Source: Paenibacillus zeisoli (GTDB taxonomy: Bacteria; Bacillota; Bacilli; Paenibacillales; Paenibacillaceae). From it: DNA of 64,000 nt. The position numbers were made by a program, and so were the translations under genes. This document shows, one piece after another, positions 32,943-41,510 of the stretch. How positions within the stretch are numbered: position 1 is the first letter of the stretch; every line of letters begins with the position of its first letter. The notes beneath the pieces were generated by a model. It ran no database searches. It was given only the letters and a program-made list of their open reading frames with translations, and had not been told where the DNA came from. Where the stretch lies: contig NZ_RZNX01000006.1 in assembly GCF_003994465.1 (NCBI RefSeq), forward strand, positions 148,320 to 212,319. Reading direction: 5' to 3'.

Positions 32943-33908
32943 ATGGAAACTACTATTCAGAAGGCACGTTCACTGTTCAAACAGGAAGAGACTTTGCTGC
33001 TGCTTTTTATCGTCCTGATTACGGCAATCTCTCCTATATTCTCGCCGGAATTCTTCACTTCCTACAACGCCTCGAATTTGCTTCGGCAGATCTCATATCC
33101 GGCCATCGTATCGATCGGGATGCTTCTGACGGTACTGATTGGGGGAATTGATCTATCGGTTGGTTCGATCATGCAGGCCGTAAGCTTAGCTTCCATTATG
33201 CTGGTTCAGCAGAATATGTCCACGGGCATGATTGTTATCATTGTTCTGGCCCTGGGAATGTTCTTCGGGCTGATGAATGGCCTGCTCATCACTTATGGAA
33301 AGCTGCAGCCTTTTATCGTTACCTTAGGCACCAAAGTTATCATTGACGGCACGACCCTTTACATGACAAAGGGAAAAGGGATTAGCGGAGATGCCAGCGA
33401 TAGCTTCCTTGAGATTGGCGGAGGGTATCTGGGCGAAATTCCATACCCGGTGATTATCATGCTGGTTCTGTATATTATCGGCTTCATCATTCTGAACAAA
33501 ACCGTATTTGGCAGACAGGTCTACAGTGTGGGGTCCAACAGGATTGCCGCTCATAACTCCGGCATTCATGTGAATCGTGTACAGCTGATCGTCTATGTGC
33601 TGTCCGGTCTATTCGCCGCCATCGCCGGCCTACTGATTGCTTCAAGAACAGGTGCTTACCAGCCGATGTCCGGCAACAGCGGGGCAACAGGTATGGAACT
33701 GAGTGCGATAGCCGCGGTTGTTGTAGGCGGGGCCAGCTTGTCAGGCGGTAAAGGCAGCATTTGGGGAGCATTCTTGGGCGCGTTACTTTCGGGTTTGCTG
33801 TTTAACTTACTAGTCTTCCTTGACATGAATCCTTATATTCAACAGTTTATTTTAGGACTCATTATTCTGGGGGCTGTCATATTCTCTGCCTCGAAGAACA
33901 ATAAGTAG
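32943..33908 (+). CDS. ABC transporter permease, RbsC/YtfT-type
   Basis: 321 residues, ATG 9-10 bases after AAGGGGA; an upstream start at 32877 lies in the hairpin and is rejected. About 8-10 membrane segments. Family sequences ISYPAIVSIGMLLTVLIGGI, DLSVGSI, then VGSNRIAAHNSGI and AAVVVGGASLSGGKGSIWG are conserved in ribose/galactofuranose-type permeases. It pairs with the permease at 35430 as a heterodimer, the layout of E. coli YtfT-YjfF. Confidence 0.92.
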   Translation: METTIQKARSLFKQEETLLLLFIVLITAISPIFSPEFFTSYNASNLLRQISYPAIVSIGMLLTVLIGGIDLSVGSIMQAVSLASIMLVQQNMSTGMIVIIVLALGMFFGLMNGLLITYGKLQPFIVTLGTKVIIDGTTLYMTKGKGISGDASDSFLEIGGGYLGEIPYPVIIMLVLYIIGFIILNKTVFGRQVYSVGSNRIAAHNSGIHVNRVQLIVYVLSGLFAAIAGLLIASRTGAYQPMSGNSGATGMELSAIAAVVVGGASLSGGKGSIWGAFLGALLSGLLFNLLVFLDMNPYIQQFILGLIILGAVIFSASKNNK

Positions 33909-33939
33909 ACCTACAAATACGGATAAAGAGGGAAATCAT

Positions 33940-35430
33940 ATGGATAACGTTATACTCGAACTAGCCGGTATCTCCAAGCAATTTGGCAATAATTATGCAC
34001 TTAAAGATATTAATGTAAAGATCCATGAAGGGGAGTTTCATGCCATCGTCGGAGAGAATGGGGCAGGCAAATCCACCCTGATCAAGATTCTGTCCGGCGT
34101 TCATCTTCCTTCAGAGGGAACGGTTCATTTCAAGGGCCAGACCGTTCAGTTCTTATCCCCTTATATGGCCCAGAGTAGCGGTGTAAGCACGTTATTCCAG
34201 GAAATTCAGGAGATTCCCGCACTTTCTGTTGCAGAGAATATTTATCTGGGCAGAGAACCTCGCAAAGGCACCTTACTGCAGTGGAAAGCCTTGTACCAGG
34301 AGGCCAAGGAACTGCTGAATAACCTGGATATCAAGATTGATCCCTATAAGAAGATGGAAGATCTCAGCATTTCTGAACGTAAAATGGTGGAGATCGCACG
34401 GGCTGTCTCGTTCAAAGCGGAGCTGTTAATTATGGATGAGCCTTCCGCGAATCTGAATGAGGATGAACTGCAGGTGCTGTTCAAGACGATCGCCGAGCTG
34501 CGCAAAAGAAATGTGACGATCATTTACATTTCCCACCGTCTCAGAGAGATCTTCGCGATGGCTGACCGGGTAACCGTATTGCGGGACGGACAGCACGTAA
34601 AGACATTGGACATAGGAGATACCGACGAGACGAGATTGGTTCAGCTGATGATCGGGCGTGAGCTTAAGGAATATTACCCTGTGAATACGGAGACCATCGG
34701 CGATGAAGTGCTTCGGGTTCAGGACCTCCATCTTCCAGGTGTTCTACATGACGTTAACCTTAGTCTGAAAAAACGGGAGATCCTTGGGATCGCGGGACTT
34801 GCGGGATCGGGCGGTAATATTATCTCTAAAGTACTGTTTGGACTCGTAAAACATTACTCAGGTCAAATTACGCTTGACGGGAAGCCGTTCTCACCGAAGA
34901 ACCCGCGTCAATGCATCTCAAGGGGCATCGCATTTGTTCCAGAGGATCGTAAATCACAGGGGCTGTTTCTCAATTTAAGCGTAAGAGCCAATATGTCCAT
35001 CACTTCGTTGAAGAAGTTCAGGAAGAATGGGCTCGTCAATCGATCCAAAGAAGTGAAGCAAGCGAACGAACTGGTAGAGCAGCTGTCGGTGAGGCCGAAA
35101 AATATCAGGACCCCTATCCGCAGCTTAAGCGGAGGCAACCAGCAGAAAGCCTTGATCGGTAGATGGCTTCTGGACAAATATAAGATTCTTATTCTCGAAG
35201 AGCCTACGCGGGGAGTTGACGTAGGTGCCAAAATGGAAATCTATCAGGAAATTAACAAACTGTTAAATAAAGATTTGTCCCTGATTATCGTATCCTCCGA
35301 ACTGCCGGAACTTCTGGGGATGTGCGACCGCATCCTGGTCTTCTCGGGTGGAACGATCACGGGTGAGCTGGACCGAAGTGAAGCAACGGAAGAGAAAATT
35401 ATGGAATACGCTTTACAAGAGGTGAAATGA
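33940..35430 (+). CDS. Sugar ABC transporter ATPase with two nucleotide-binding domains (RbsA/YtfR-type)
   Basis: 496 residues. The first domain has a good Walker A GENGAGKSTLIKILSG, signature LSISERKMVEIARA and Walker B LLIMDEPSANLN. The second has a degenerate Walker A (GLAGSGGNIISKVLFG, lacking the normal GK(S/T)) but signature LSGGNQQKALIGRWL and Walker B ILILEEPTRGVD. Such asymmetric ATPases are normal for this family. The stop overlaps the following permease start region (ATGATG), so translation is coupled. Confidence 0.94.
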   Translation: MDNVILELAGISKQFGNNYALKDINVKIHEGEFHAIVGENGAGKSTLIKILSGVHLPSEGTVHFKGQTVQFLSPYMAQSSGVSTLFQEIQEIPALSVAENIYLGREPRKGTLLQWKALYQEAKELLNNLDIKIDPYKKMEDLSISERKMVEIARAVSFKAELLIMDEPSANLNEDELQVLFKTIAELRKRNVTIIYISHRLREIFAMADRVTVLRDGQHVKTLDIGDTDETRLVQLMIGRELKEYYPVNTETIGDEVLRVQDLHLPGVLHDVNLSLKKREILGIAGLAGSGGNIISKVLFGLVKHYSGQITLDGKPFSPKNPRQCISRGIAFVPEDRKSQGLFLNLSVRANMSITSLKKFRKNGLVNRSKEVKQANELVEQLSVRPKNIRTPIRSLSGGNQQKALIGRWLLDKYKILILEEPTRGVDVGAKMEIYQEINKLLNKDLSLIIVSSELPELLGMCDRILVFSGGTITGELDRSEATEEKIMEYALQEVK

Positions 35431-36368
35431 TGAAAAAACTCAGAACCTATCTACCCTTAGCAACTCTTGTTGTGTTGATGATTGTGGGAACATTTCTGTC
35501 TGATAAGTTCCTGACGTACAGCAATTTAATGAATCTGCTTCAGTTCAGCGCCGAAAGTGCTCTGATTGCCGTAGGGATGACCCTGGTAATTCTCACAGGC
35601 GGAATTGACCTTTCGGTAGGTTCTATCGTGGCCTTGGCAGCCGTTGTAAGTGCTAACTCGCAGCAGTTAGGACTAGCAGGAATCCTTGTGCTCGTATTGT
35701 TGATCGGAGCGGTGATTGGCGCAATCAATGGGATTGTCCTTACTAAATTCCGGGTTGAACCGTTTATGGCTACACTCGCAACGATGGCTATTTTCCGGGC
35801 AGTAACACTTTGGTATACGAATGGCGGACCTATTCTCGGAAACATTACACCAGCCTTTTCGTATCTAGCAAATGGTAGTGTACTTGGTATTCCTCTTCCT
35901 GCTATTTATGTGGTTGTGGTCTTTATTATTGGATATGTGGTTCTTAATCACACCCCGTTTGGAAGACACGTGCTAGCCATTGGAGGGGGCGAGGAGACCT
36001 CGCGGCTGTTCGGAATTAACGTGAAGCGCGTTAAAATCTGGGTCTATATCATTAGTGGGGTACTCGCTGCGCTTGCAGGTATGCTGATTACCTCCAGAAT
36101 TGGAATGGGTGAGCCGCGTTCGGGTTATCAGTTTGAATTGGTGGCCATAGCCGTCGTTATTGTTGGCGGAACGAGCTTAACAGGTGGACGCGGAACGATA
36201 GGCGGCAGCTTTATCGGACTACTGATATTTGCCGTCGTTATGAATATAATGAACCTGCTTAATATCTCATCGTTCGTGCAGCCTATCGTACGGGGACTAA
36301 TTATTATACTTGCAGCACTCGCCATCTCACGAATGCTCAAGTCCAAAGCCTCTGCTGGGATTGCCTGA
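35430..36368 (+). CDS. ABC transporter permease, RbsC/YjfF-type
   Basis: 312 residues from the second ATG of ATGATG (35430, 5 bases after AGAGGTG; 35427 is the alternative). The conserved SALIAVGMTLVILTGGIDL, SVGSI, GGEETSRLFGI and VAIAVVIVGGTSLTGGRG correspond to this permease class. It is the partner of the permease at 32943. It ends the transport part of the operon; a hairpin lies 30 bases later. Confidence 0.92.
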   Translation: MKKLRTYLPLATLVVLMIVGTFLSDKFLTYSNLMNLLQFSAESALIAVGMTLVILTGGIDLSVGSIVALAAVVSANSQQLGLAGILVLVLLIGAVIGAINGIVLTKFRVEPFMATLATMAIFRAVTLWYTNGGPILGNITPAFSYLANGSVLGIPLPAIYVVVVFIIGYVVLNHTPFGRHVLAIGGGEETSRLFGINVKRVKIWVYIISGVLAALAGMLITSRIGMGEPRSGYQFELVAIAVVIVGGTSLTGGRGTIGGSFIGLLIFAVVMNIMNLLNISSFVQPIVRGLIIILAALAISRMLKSKASAGIA

Positions 36369-36397
36369 CACAGAGAGTCTGCAGGTGGAACGCTGAA

Positions 36398-36431
36398 CAG
36401 GCTGGACGTTCTATTGTGAATGTCCGGCCTG
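36398..36431 (+). repeat. Hairpin between transporter genes and sensor kinase gene
   Basis: CAGGCTGGAC pairs with GTCCGGCCTG (one mismatch) around a 14-base loop with no T run. It probably lowers, but does not abolish, read-through to the two-component genes or marks a processing site. Confidence 0.6.
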
Positions 36432-36553
36432 AATTCATCTAACTTAATAGGCGTGATGTAAAAGATTACAATTACCCGAAAAATCACATTTTTGATAGTA
36501 TGAGATTTATATAGAGATACTTATCACCTTACGTTCTAAGGAGCTACCGGACG

Positions 36554-38344
36554 ATGAAGCATTCACTGCGAACTTACTTATCTTCAAGCGTGAAACGTAA
36601 GATGATTACTATGGTTGTAATTATGTTAATCTTTGTAGTTAGCATCATCGATATGGTCACTTATATCGTATCTTTTAACTTTCATTTGAAGGACGCCCAA
36701 TCAAATGATGCTCAAAAGGTCCAATTTATGAGTGAGAATATGGATGATGCTATTTCCTATATGGGCAAGCTTATGGACAGTATTTCGCAGGATGCGGAGC
36801 TTCAGACGATGCTTCAGGCGAGCCAGATGATGTCTTATGAACAACGCAGACAGCTTGAACAGGTCCTTCTGGCCAAAGTCATGTACTCCACAGATAAATT
36901 TGAATCGGTGTATTTGTTCAACACCGAGGATTTCCTGGTGAAGCTGAATTACAACCCATCAGGAAATCCCAACATCCAAGATGATGTTCAATCCCAGCTG
37001 AGAAAACAGCGGTATGATACCGTAGGAAGAATAACTTGGCGGGTTAATAACGGAGTGATTTATGTCGAACGTGCCATAAGGCAGCGGGATTCGTTAAAGA
37101 TGCTCGGATACATCACCATTTCGCTTCAGGACGACTATTTGAAGCAACGGCTGCAGTCCGAGACTTCCAGGTACAGTTTAGTTTTTGATGAGAAGGATAA
37201 CTTACTGGTCAGCAGCAGTGAGGATCCGAAGATCAATGCGCAGGATCTTCTGACCAAAGCCAAGGACAAGGCCGTGGGTGTCCCGACTCTTCTCGAAGTT
37301 GAGCCCTTCGGTAAGATGCTCTTCACCACTTATGTCTCTGACCAGGCGAATTGGCGAGTCGTATCCCTGGTTCCCTTGAAGGAAATTTCAAAGGGCACGG
37401 AGCTGATTGGGCAATGGATTATTGGCATTGGTCTCATTGGAGTGCTGGTTGGAGTAGTGCTCACATGGCTCAGCACCAAGCATTTGATCGCTCCGCTGCA
37501 TGACTTGAAGAAGGTGATGGATCAGGTGGAGACCGATGAGTTCGATCAGAAGGTGGATATCAGACGTAGAGATGAGTTCGGCAGGCTTGGGCGCAGCTTT
37601 AACCGGATGATGCACAAGATTAACTATTTAATCTCTGAAGTCTATCAAAAAGAGCTTGCCCAGAGAGAATCGGAATTTAGAGCGTTGAAGGCTCAGATTA
37701 ACCCGCATTTCTTGTATAACACGCTGGATACGATTCGGTGGCTGTCTATGTACGGAGAGAACAAGAAGATCGAGAATGTTGCCGTGTCCCTGGCCCATCT
37801 ACTCAAATCCAATCTGGTTGATGGTAAAGACATGATACCTGTTCAATCGGAACTGGATTATATTAATGCCTATTTATCGATACAGAAGACCCGTTTTGAG
37901 AATAAAATTCAGATTGCTATCCACATTGAGGATTCGCTTAAGGAGCTGTACATTCCAAGGTTTGTCCTTCAACCGATTGTGGAGAACTCGTTCGTTCATG
38001 GTCTGGAGAATAAAATAGGCACAGGCCATTTAAGCATCATTGGAGTCCGGGATTCGAATTACGTTAAACTACGTGTCATAGATGACGGTGTTGGGATTGA
38101 GGAGAACAAGAGAATAGTTCTGCTTCAGTCTAATGGTGAAGAGAATCCGGGAAGTGCGAAAGGAACCGGGAACGGTCTTAAGAACGTACACAAGCGAATT
38201 CAAATGCTGTTTGGCGAGCCATATGGACTAACCATAGTCAGTGCCGAGAATAGTGGAACGATTATTGAGATTATTTTGCCCATAGTGAAATATCCGGGCG
38301 ATCCTTACCGATCTGAAGAGAAGGGGGAGCTGGCGGGTGTATAA
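36554..38344 (+). CDS. Sensor histidine kinase, YesM type
   Basis: 596 residues. Membrane segments at about 19-40 and 285-305 enclose a large extracellular sensing domain; a HAMP region (about 310-360) follows, then the His_kinase domain with LKAQINPHFLYNTLDTIRWL (phospho-accepting His 385) and the HATPase domain (IVENSFVHGLE; DDGVGI; GTGNGLKNV). This family commonly senses extracellular sugars through binding proteins. It shares an 8-base overlap with the response-regulator gene and follows the YtfQ-like transporter, so it probably controls that transporter. Confidence 0.93.
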   Translation: MKHSLRTYLSSSVKRKMITMVVIMLIFVVSIIDMVTYIVSFNFHLKDAQSNDAQKVQFMSENMDDAISYMGKLMDSISQDAELQTMLQASQMMSYEQRRQLEQVLLAKVMYSTDKFESVYLFNTEDFLVKLNYNPSGNPNIQDDVQSQLRKQRYDTVGRITWRVNNGVIYVERAIRQRDSLKMLGYITISLQDDYLKQRLQSETSRYSLVFDEKDNLLVSSSEDPKINAQDLLTKAKDKAVGVPTLLEVEPFGKMLFTTYVSDQANWRVVSLVPLKEISKGTELIGQWIIGIGLIGVLVGVVLTWLSTKHLIAPLHDLKKVMDQVETDEFDQKVDIRRRDEFGRLGRSFNRMMHKINYLISEVYQKELAQRESEFRALKAQINPHFLYNTLDTIRWLSMYGENKKIENVAVSLAHLLKSNLVDGKDMIPVQSELDYINAYLSIQKTRFENKIQIAIHIEDSLKELYIPRFVLQPIVENSFVHGLENKIGTGHLSIIGVRDSNYVKLRVIDDGVGIEENKRIVLLQSNGEENPGSAKGTGNGLKNVHKRIQMLFGEPYGLTIVSAENSGTIIEIILPIVKYPGDPYRSEEKGELAGV

Positions 38345-39911
38345 AATCGTGATTGTGGATGATGAAGCTATCGTAAGCCGGGGTCTTAGTGAGAAGGTGA
38401 ACTGGCAGGAAATGAACTGTACCGTGGTTGCAACAGCCTCTAATGGACAGGAGGGTAAGGAAGTTATTGAGAAGGTAAGACCCGATATTGTGATCTCGGA
38501 CATCAAGATGCCCGGAATGAACGGTCTTGAGCTGGCTGAATATATAAGGGGACAATACCCTGACATCATTACCATATTATTAAGCGGTTATAGCGATTTC
38601 GAATTTGCCCGGACGGCAATGAGACATCAGGTCTTTGATTATTTACTCAAACCGATAGAAATCGCCGATCTGAAGGCGTGTATTCTTAAAGCGATTGACA
38701 AAATGCAAAGTCATACGCCGATGATCGGGGATGCTGAGCGGGAGAATCTTGATATTCTGGAATCGGGTATGATTATGAATCTGATCGTCAATGGAAATCG
38801 GGAGCTTGAGAATACAGTTAAGAAAATGAAAGAATGCGGAATCAAGGTCACCAGTGGTCAGATCGTTGTGTTCGAGTTATATGAAGCTTCCGATCCATCC
38901 TATGCAGAATATGCTTCTATCTATCAATTCGCAGTTAATAATATAGTTACAGAGACCTACCGCTTGTTTGATATGAATACAACAATAGTCAATTTTGAAG
39001 GCAAGAGTGTAGTTGTTGTGAAGACAGATGCTAGTATTCAAGAGATTATTATGCAGAGACGGGTGCTCGAAGCCACAACCCTGTGCCTGGAGAACGTGAG
39101 TACTTATCTGAAGAAACAAGTAAGTGTGGGGATTGGATCCAGCTTTAGAGGTATGGAGCAAATCTGCGATTCCTTTCAACAGGCTTTGAAAATGCTGGAT
39201 ATTCAATTGTTTTGGGGACTCCACAAACCTGAACCGTTTTCTGGAAGCGCTATCGCACAAGTGAATACTCTCATGGATCCTCGGCTGACTGAATCTATTC
39301 TGGAAGGCGATTATAATGAGGCCAAATTCTATTGGGAGGTTTTTGCCTCAAATATCAAGGCGTTACGGAACAAGAGCGCAGCACTTAACAGCTGTCTTGA
39401 TTTCCTTATTGGGCTGTCCAAGCACGTTCCCCAAGGGGAAGCGAAGAATCAAATCACTCAGGCCATCACCGAGATTACGGGACTGCGTACTTTTAATGAG
39501 TACTGTTCCGTGATCAGCCGAATTATAATTCGAGTATGCGATGAAATGAACCGGAGAAAGGAAGTAGAGAGGGCTAGATCTTTAAGTGACAGAATTATTT
39601 TGTATTTAGATACCCACTATTCTGATGCCCTTTTGAATCTTCAGTATATTGCGGATACGTTCCATGTGTCTGCAAGTCATGTCAGTCGTCTGTTTAAGAA
39701 AGAGAAAGGGATAAACTTCAATGAGTATTTAACCGTGCTGCGCGTGGAAAAAGCCAAAGAAATGCTGAACAGCAGCCAACGTCATACCGTGCAGGAAATT
39801 GCTAATAACGTAGGTTTTATGGATGGTAAATACTTCGGTCAGGTGTTCAAAAAATATTATGGCATCACGCCCTCCGAATATAAGGAGAAAACCTCAATCA
39901 AATGTTCTTGA
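38337..39911 (+). CDS. Response regulator, YesN type (REC + AraC HTH)
   Basis: 524 residues, GTG start 8 bases after AAGGGGGAG and inside the kinase gene end. The receiver domain has VDDE at 7-10, phospho-acceptor Asp 55 in ISDIKMPG and Lys in LLKPIEIADL. A long middle region of about 280 residues leads to two AraC helix-turn-helix motifs at the C terminus (LQYIADTFHVSASHVSRLF; VQEIANNVGFMDGKYFGQVF). It probably activates the upstream binding-protein promoter, which has a weak -35 box. Confidence 0.93.
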   Translation: MYKIVIVDDEAIVSRGLSEKVNWQEMNCTVVATASNGQEGKEVIEKVRPDIVISDIKMPGMNGLELAEYIRGQYPDIITILLSGYSDFEFARTAMRHQVFDYLLKPIEIADLKACILKAIDKMQSHTPMIGDAERENLDILESGMIMNLIVNGNRELENTVKKMKECGIKVTSGQIVVFELYEASDPSYAEYASIYQFAVNNIVTETYRLFDMNTTIVNFEGKSVVVVKTDASIQEIIMQRRVLEATTLCLENVSTYLKKQVSVGIGSSFRGMEQICDSFQQALKMLDIQLFWGLHKPEPFSGSAIAQVNTLMDPRLTESILEGDYNEAKFYWEVFASNIKALRNKSAALNSCLDFLIGLSKHVPQGEAKNQITQAITEITGLRTFNEYCSVISRIIIRVCDEMNRRKEVERARSLSDRIILYLDTHYSDALLNLQYIADTFHVSASHVSRLFKKEKGINFNEYLTVLRVEKAKEMLNSSQRHTVQEIANNVGFMDGKYFGQVFKKYYGITPSEYKEKTSIKCS

Positions 39912-39938
39912 TACAAATCCAAGATATAAATAATAGAA

Positions 39939-39978
39939 GGGTGTTCCTAAGTTAGGTTGTAACTGCTTAGGAACACCC
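39939..39978. terminator. Bidirectional terminator between the yesN-like gene and the convergent binding protein
   Basis: A perfect 13-base stem, GGGTGTTCCTAAG with CTTAGGAACACCC, around a 14-base loop, then TTTCT. It serves the + strand gene and perhaps the convergent gene. Confidence 0.83.
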
Positions 39979-40004
39979 TTTCTGCTTTTCGAAGGATGAA
40001 ATTT

Positions 40005-41312
40005 TTATTTAATCTCTTGCTGCAGGACTTTATGTTTGGCTTCATTTAGAGCTTCTTTAGCCGTCAACTTCCCGTTTAAGGCTGAATCAATAGAGGTTTG
40101 CATGATATTTGACCATTCTACATAGGAGGACATAGTTGGACGGTTAATCGCATATTCGAACTGCTCGGTCATCAGATTACGATTCAGATATTTGTCGGAG
40201 TTCTCAAAATATGAGATCTGATCATTCCAGACGGGGATACTTCCAATATAGTCTTTCGGTGATATTTGCTCTCTGGAGCTGTTTATCAGATCGATGAACT
40301 TCCATGCCCAATCTTTATGTCTTGAGGTTCGGGTAATACTTAGTGCACCACCGCCCGTTACCGTTGAACTCTTTTGATAACCTTTGAACCCAGGTACAAG
40401 AGACATTTTGTAATCAGCCTTCTGATTCAGCATCTTATCCGCATAAGCCCATCCGATCATGAAGGGCGTCTTCCCCTCAGCAAATTTCTTCACAGCCTCT
40501 CTGTCACTTAATCTCAAAGATAAGGGATCAGATAAGCCGCTTTCCAGTGAGTGTGCCATAAAGCTTAATGCTGTAACACCTTTACCTTGATCAAAAATCC
40601 AGTGTCCATTCACATCCTTGGACTGCACCCCAAGGGCATTCGACAGAAGCGTATAATCACAGACCAAGCCTTCTCCCGGGGACCAGCCCCAGATCATACC
40701 GTGGTCAATCAGACCCTTATCCCGCATATACTGCGTCATCTCGCTAAGCTCTTCCCAAGTACTTGGGGGCGCATAGATACCGGCACTCTTCAGCAATTTC
40801 TCATTATAGTATAGAAATTTTTCCTCGATAGAAAGTGGAAAGGCATATAGTTCAGGAAGCGCATACAGGTCGTTGCTTATTATTCGTTGATCATATGCGA
40901 TAGGAATTATTTTATCTCTGAGATTGCTTTGGGCATAGTTTCTCAACGGTTCTAAATAGCCGGCCCTCGCGAACTCTGGGGTCCATACGGTATCTACAAG
41001 AATTAAATCTAGATCTGTATTGGATTGGTTCAGACTTTTCTCTATACGATGATATAGAAGGTTGAAGTCCATAGAAATAATATTAACTTTAATGCCGTAC
41101 TGGTTCTCAAATTGTTCGGATATAGCCTTGATATAAGAGTAATGTGTATCATCAACCATGATTTTTATCTGTTCAGGTCTGTTGGCGGCTTCCTTTGAAA
41201 TGGAGACCTCCGATGAATGATTCGTGTTTAATTTCAGGACAAGTAGAACTAATAGAAGCAGAACGGAAACTGAGAGAATTACATACAGAAGTTTGGACTT
41301 AATTCGTTTCAT
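40005..41312 (-). CDS. Extracellular solute-binding protein, membrane-anchored by an N-terminal helix
   Basis: 435 residues. The N terminus (MKRIKSKLLYVILSVSVLLL and more leucines) is a long hydrophobic helix without a lipobox Cys or clear cleavage site, so the protein is likely tethered rather than lipidated. The body is a family 1 binding protein: IKIMVDDTHYSYIKAISEQF, DLDLILVDTVWTPEFARAGY, GGGALSITRTSRHKDWAWKF. No permease lies beside it. Next to the YesM/YesN pair it may act as an accessory sensor that presents sugar to the kinase, although orphan binding proteins also supply distant transporters. Confidence 0.85.
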   Translation of the reverse strand: MKRIKSKLLYVILSVSVLLLLVLLVLKLNTNHSSEVSISKEAANRPEQIKIMVDDTHYSYIKAISEQFENQYGIKVNIISMDFNLLYHRIEKSLNQSNTDLDLILVDTVWTPEFARAGYLEPLRNYAQSNLRDKIIPIAYDQRIISNDLYALPELYAFPLSIEEKFLYYNEKLLKSAGIYAPPSTWEELSEMTQYMRDKGLIDHGMIWGWSPGEGLVCDYTLLSNALGVQSKDVNGHWIFDQGKGVTALSFMAHSLESGLSDPLSLRLSDREAVKKFAEGKTPFMIGWAYADKMLNQKADYKMSLVPGFKGYQKSSTVTGGGALSITRTSRHKDWAWKFIDLINSSREQISPKDYIGSIPVWNDQISYFENSDKYLNRNLMTEQFEYAINRPTMSSYVEWSNIMQTSIDSALNGKLTAKEALNEAKHKVLQQEIK

Positions 41313-41421
41313 ATCTTACCCCCGAATTATGATGAGAATCCCTTTGTTCCTAACTATATTATAGGGTCTCTGGCTTATTAAATCGATACTAATTATTGGA
41401 GTTAAGTTTATGGAAAGATTT

Positions 41422-41466
41422 AGGAAATATTCAGGAAATATTCAGTTTACATTGCTGGGTTATCAT
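41422..41466 (+). promoter_or_regulatory. Tandem 11-base repeat and -10 box upstream of the RND pump
   Basis: AGGAAATATTC occurs twice in direct succession (41422-41432, 41433-41443). It is followed, 17 bases after its end, by TATCAT (41461-41466), a possible -10. The repeat period of one helical turn at the -35 position is typical for a response-regulator binding site. Regulator unknown. Confidence 0.5.
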
Positions 41467-41510
41467 GGGACTCGCTCTGGATAAACATTAAAGTTAAAGG
41501 AGGTAACTGT

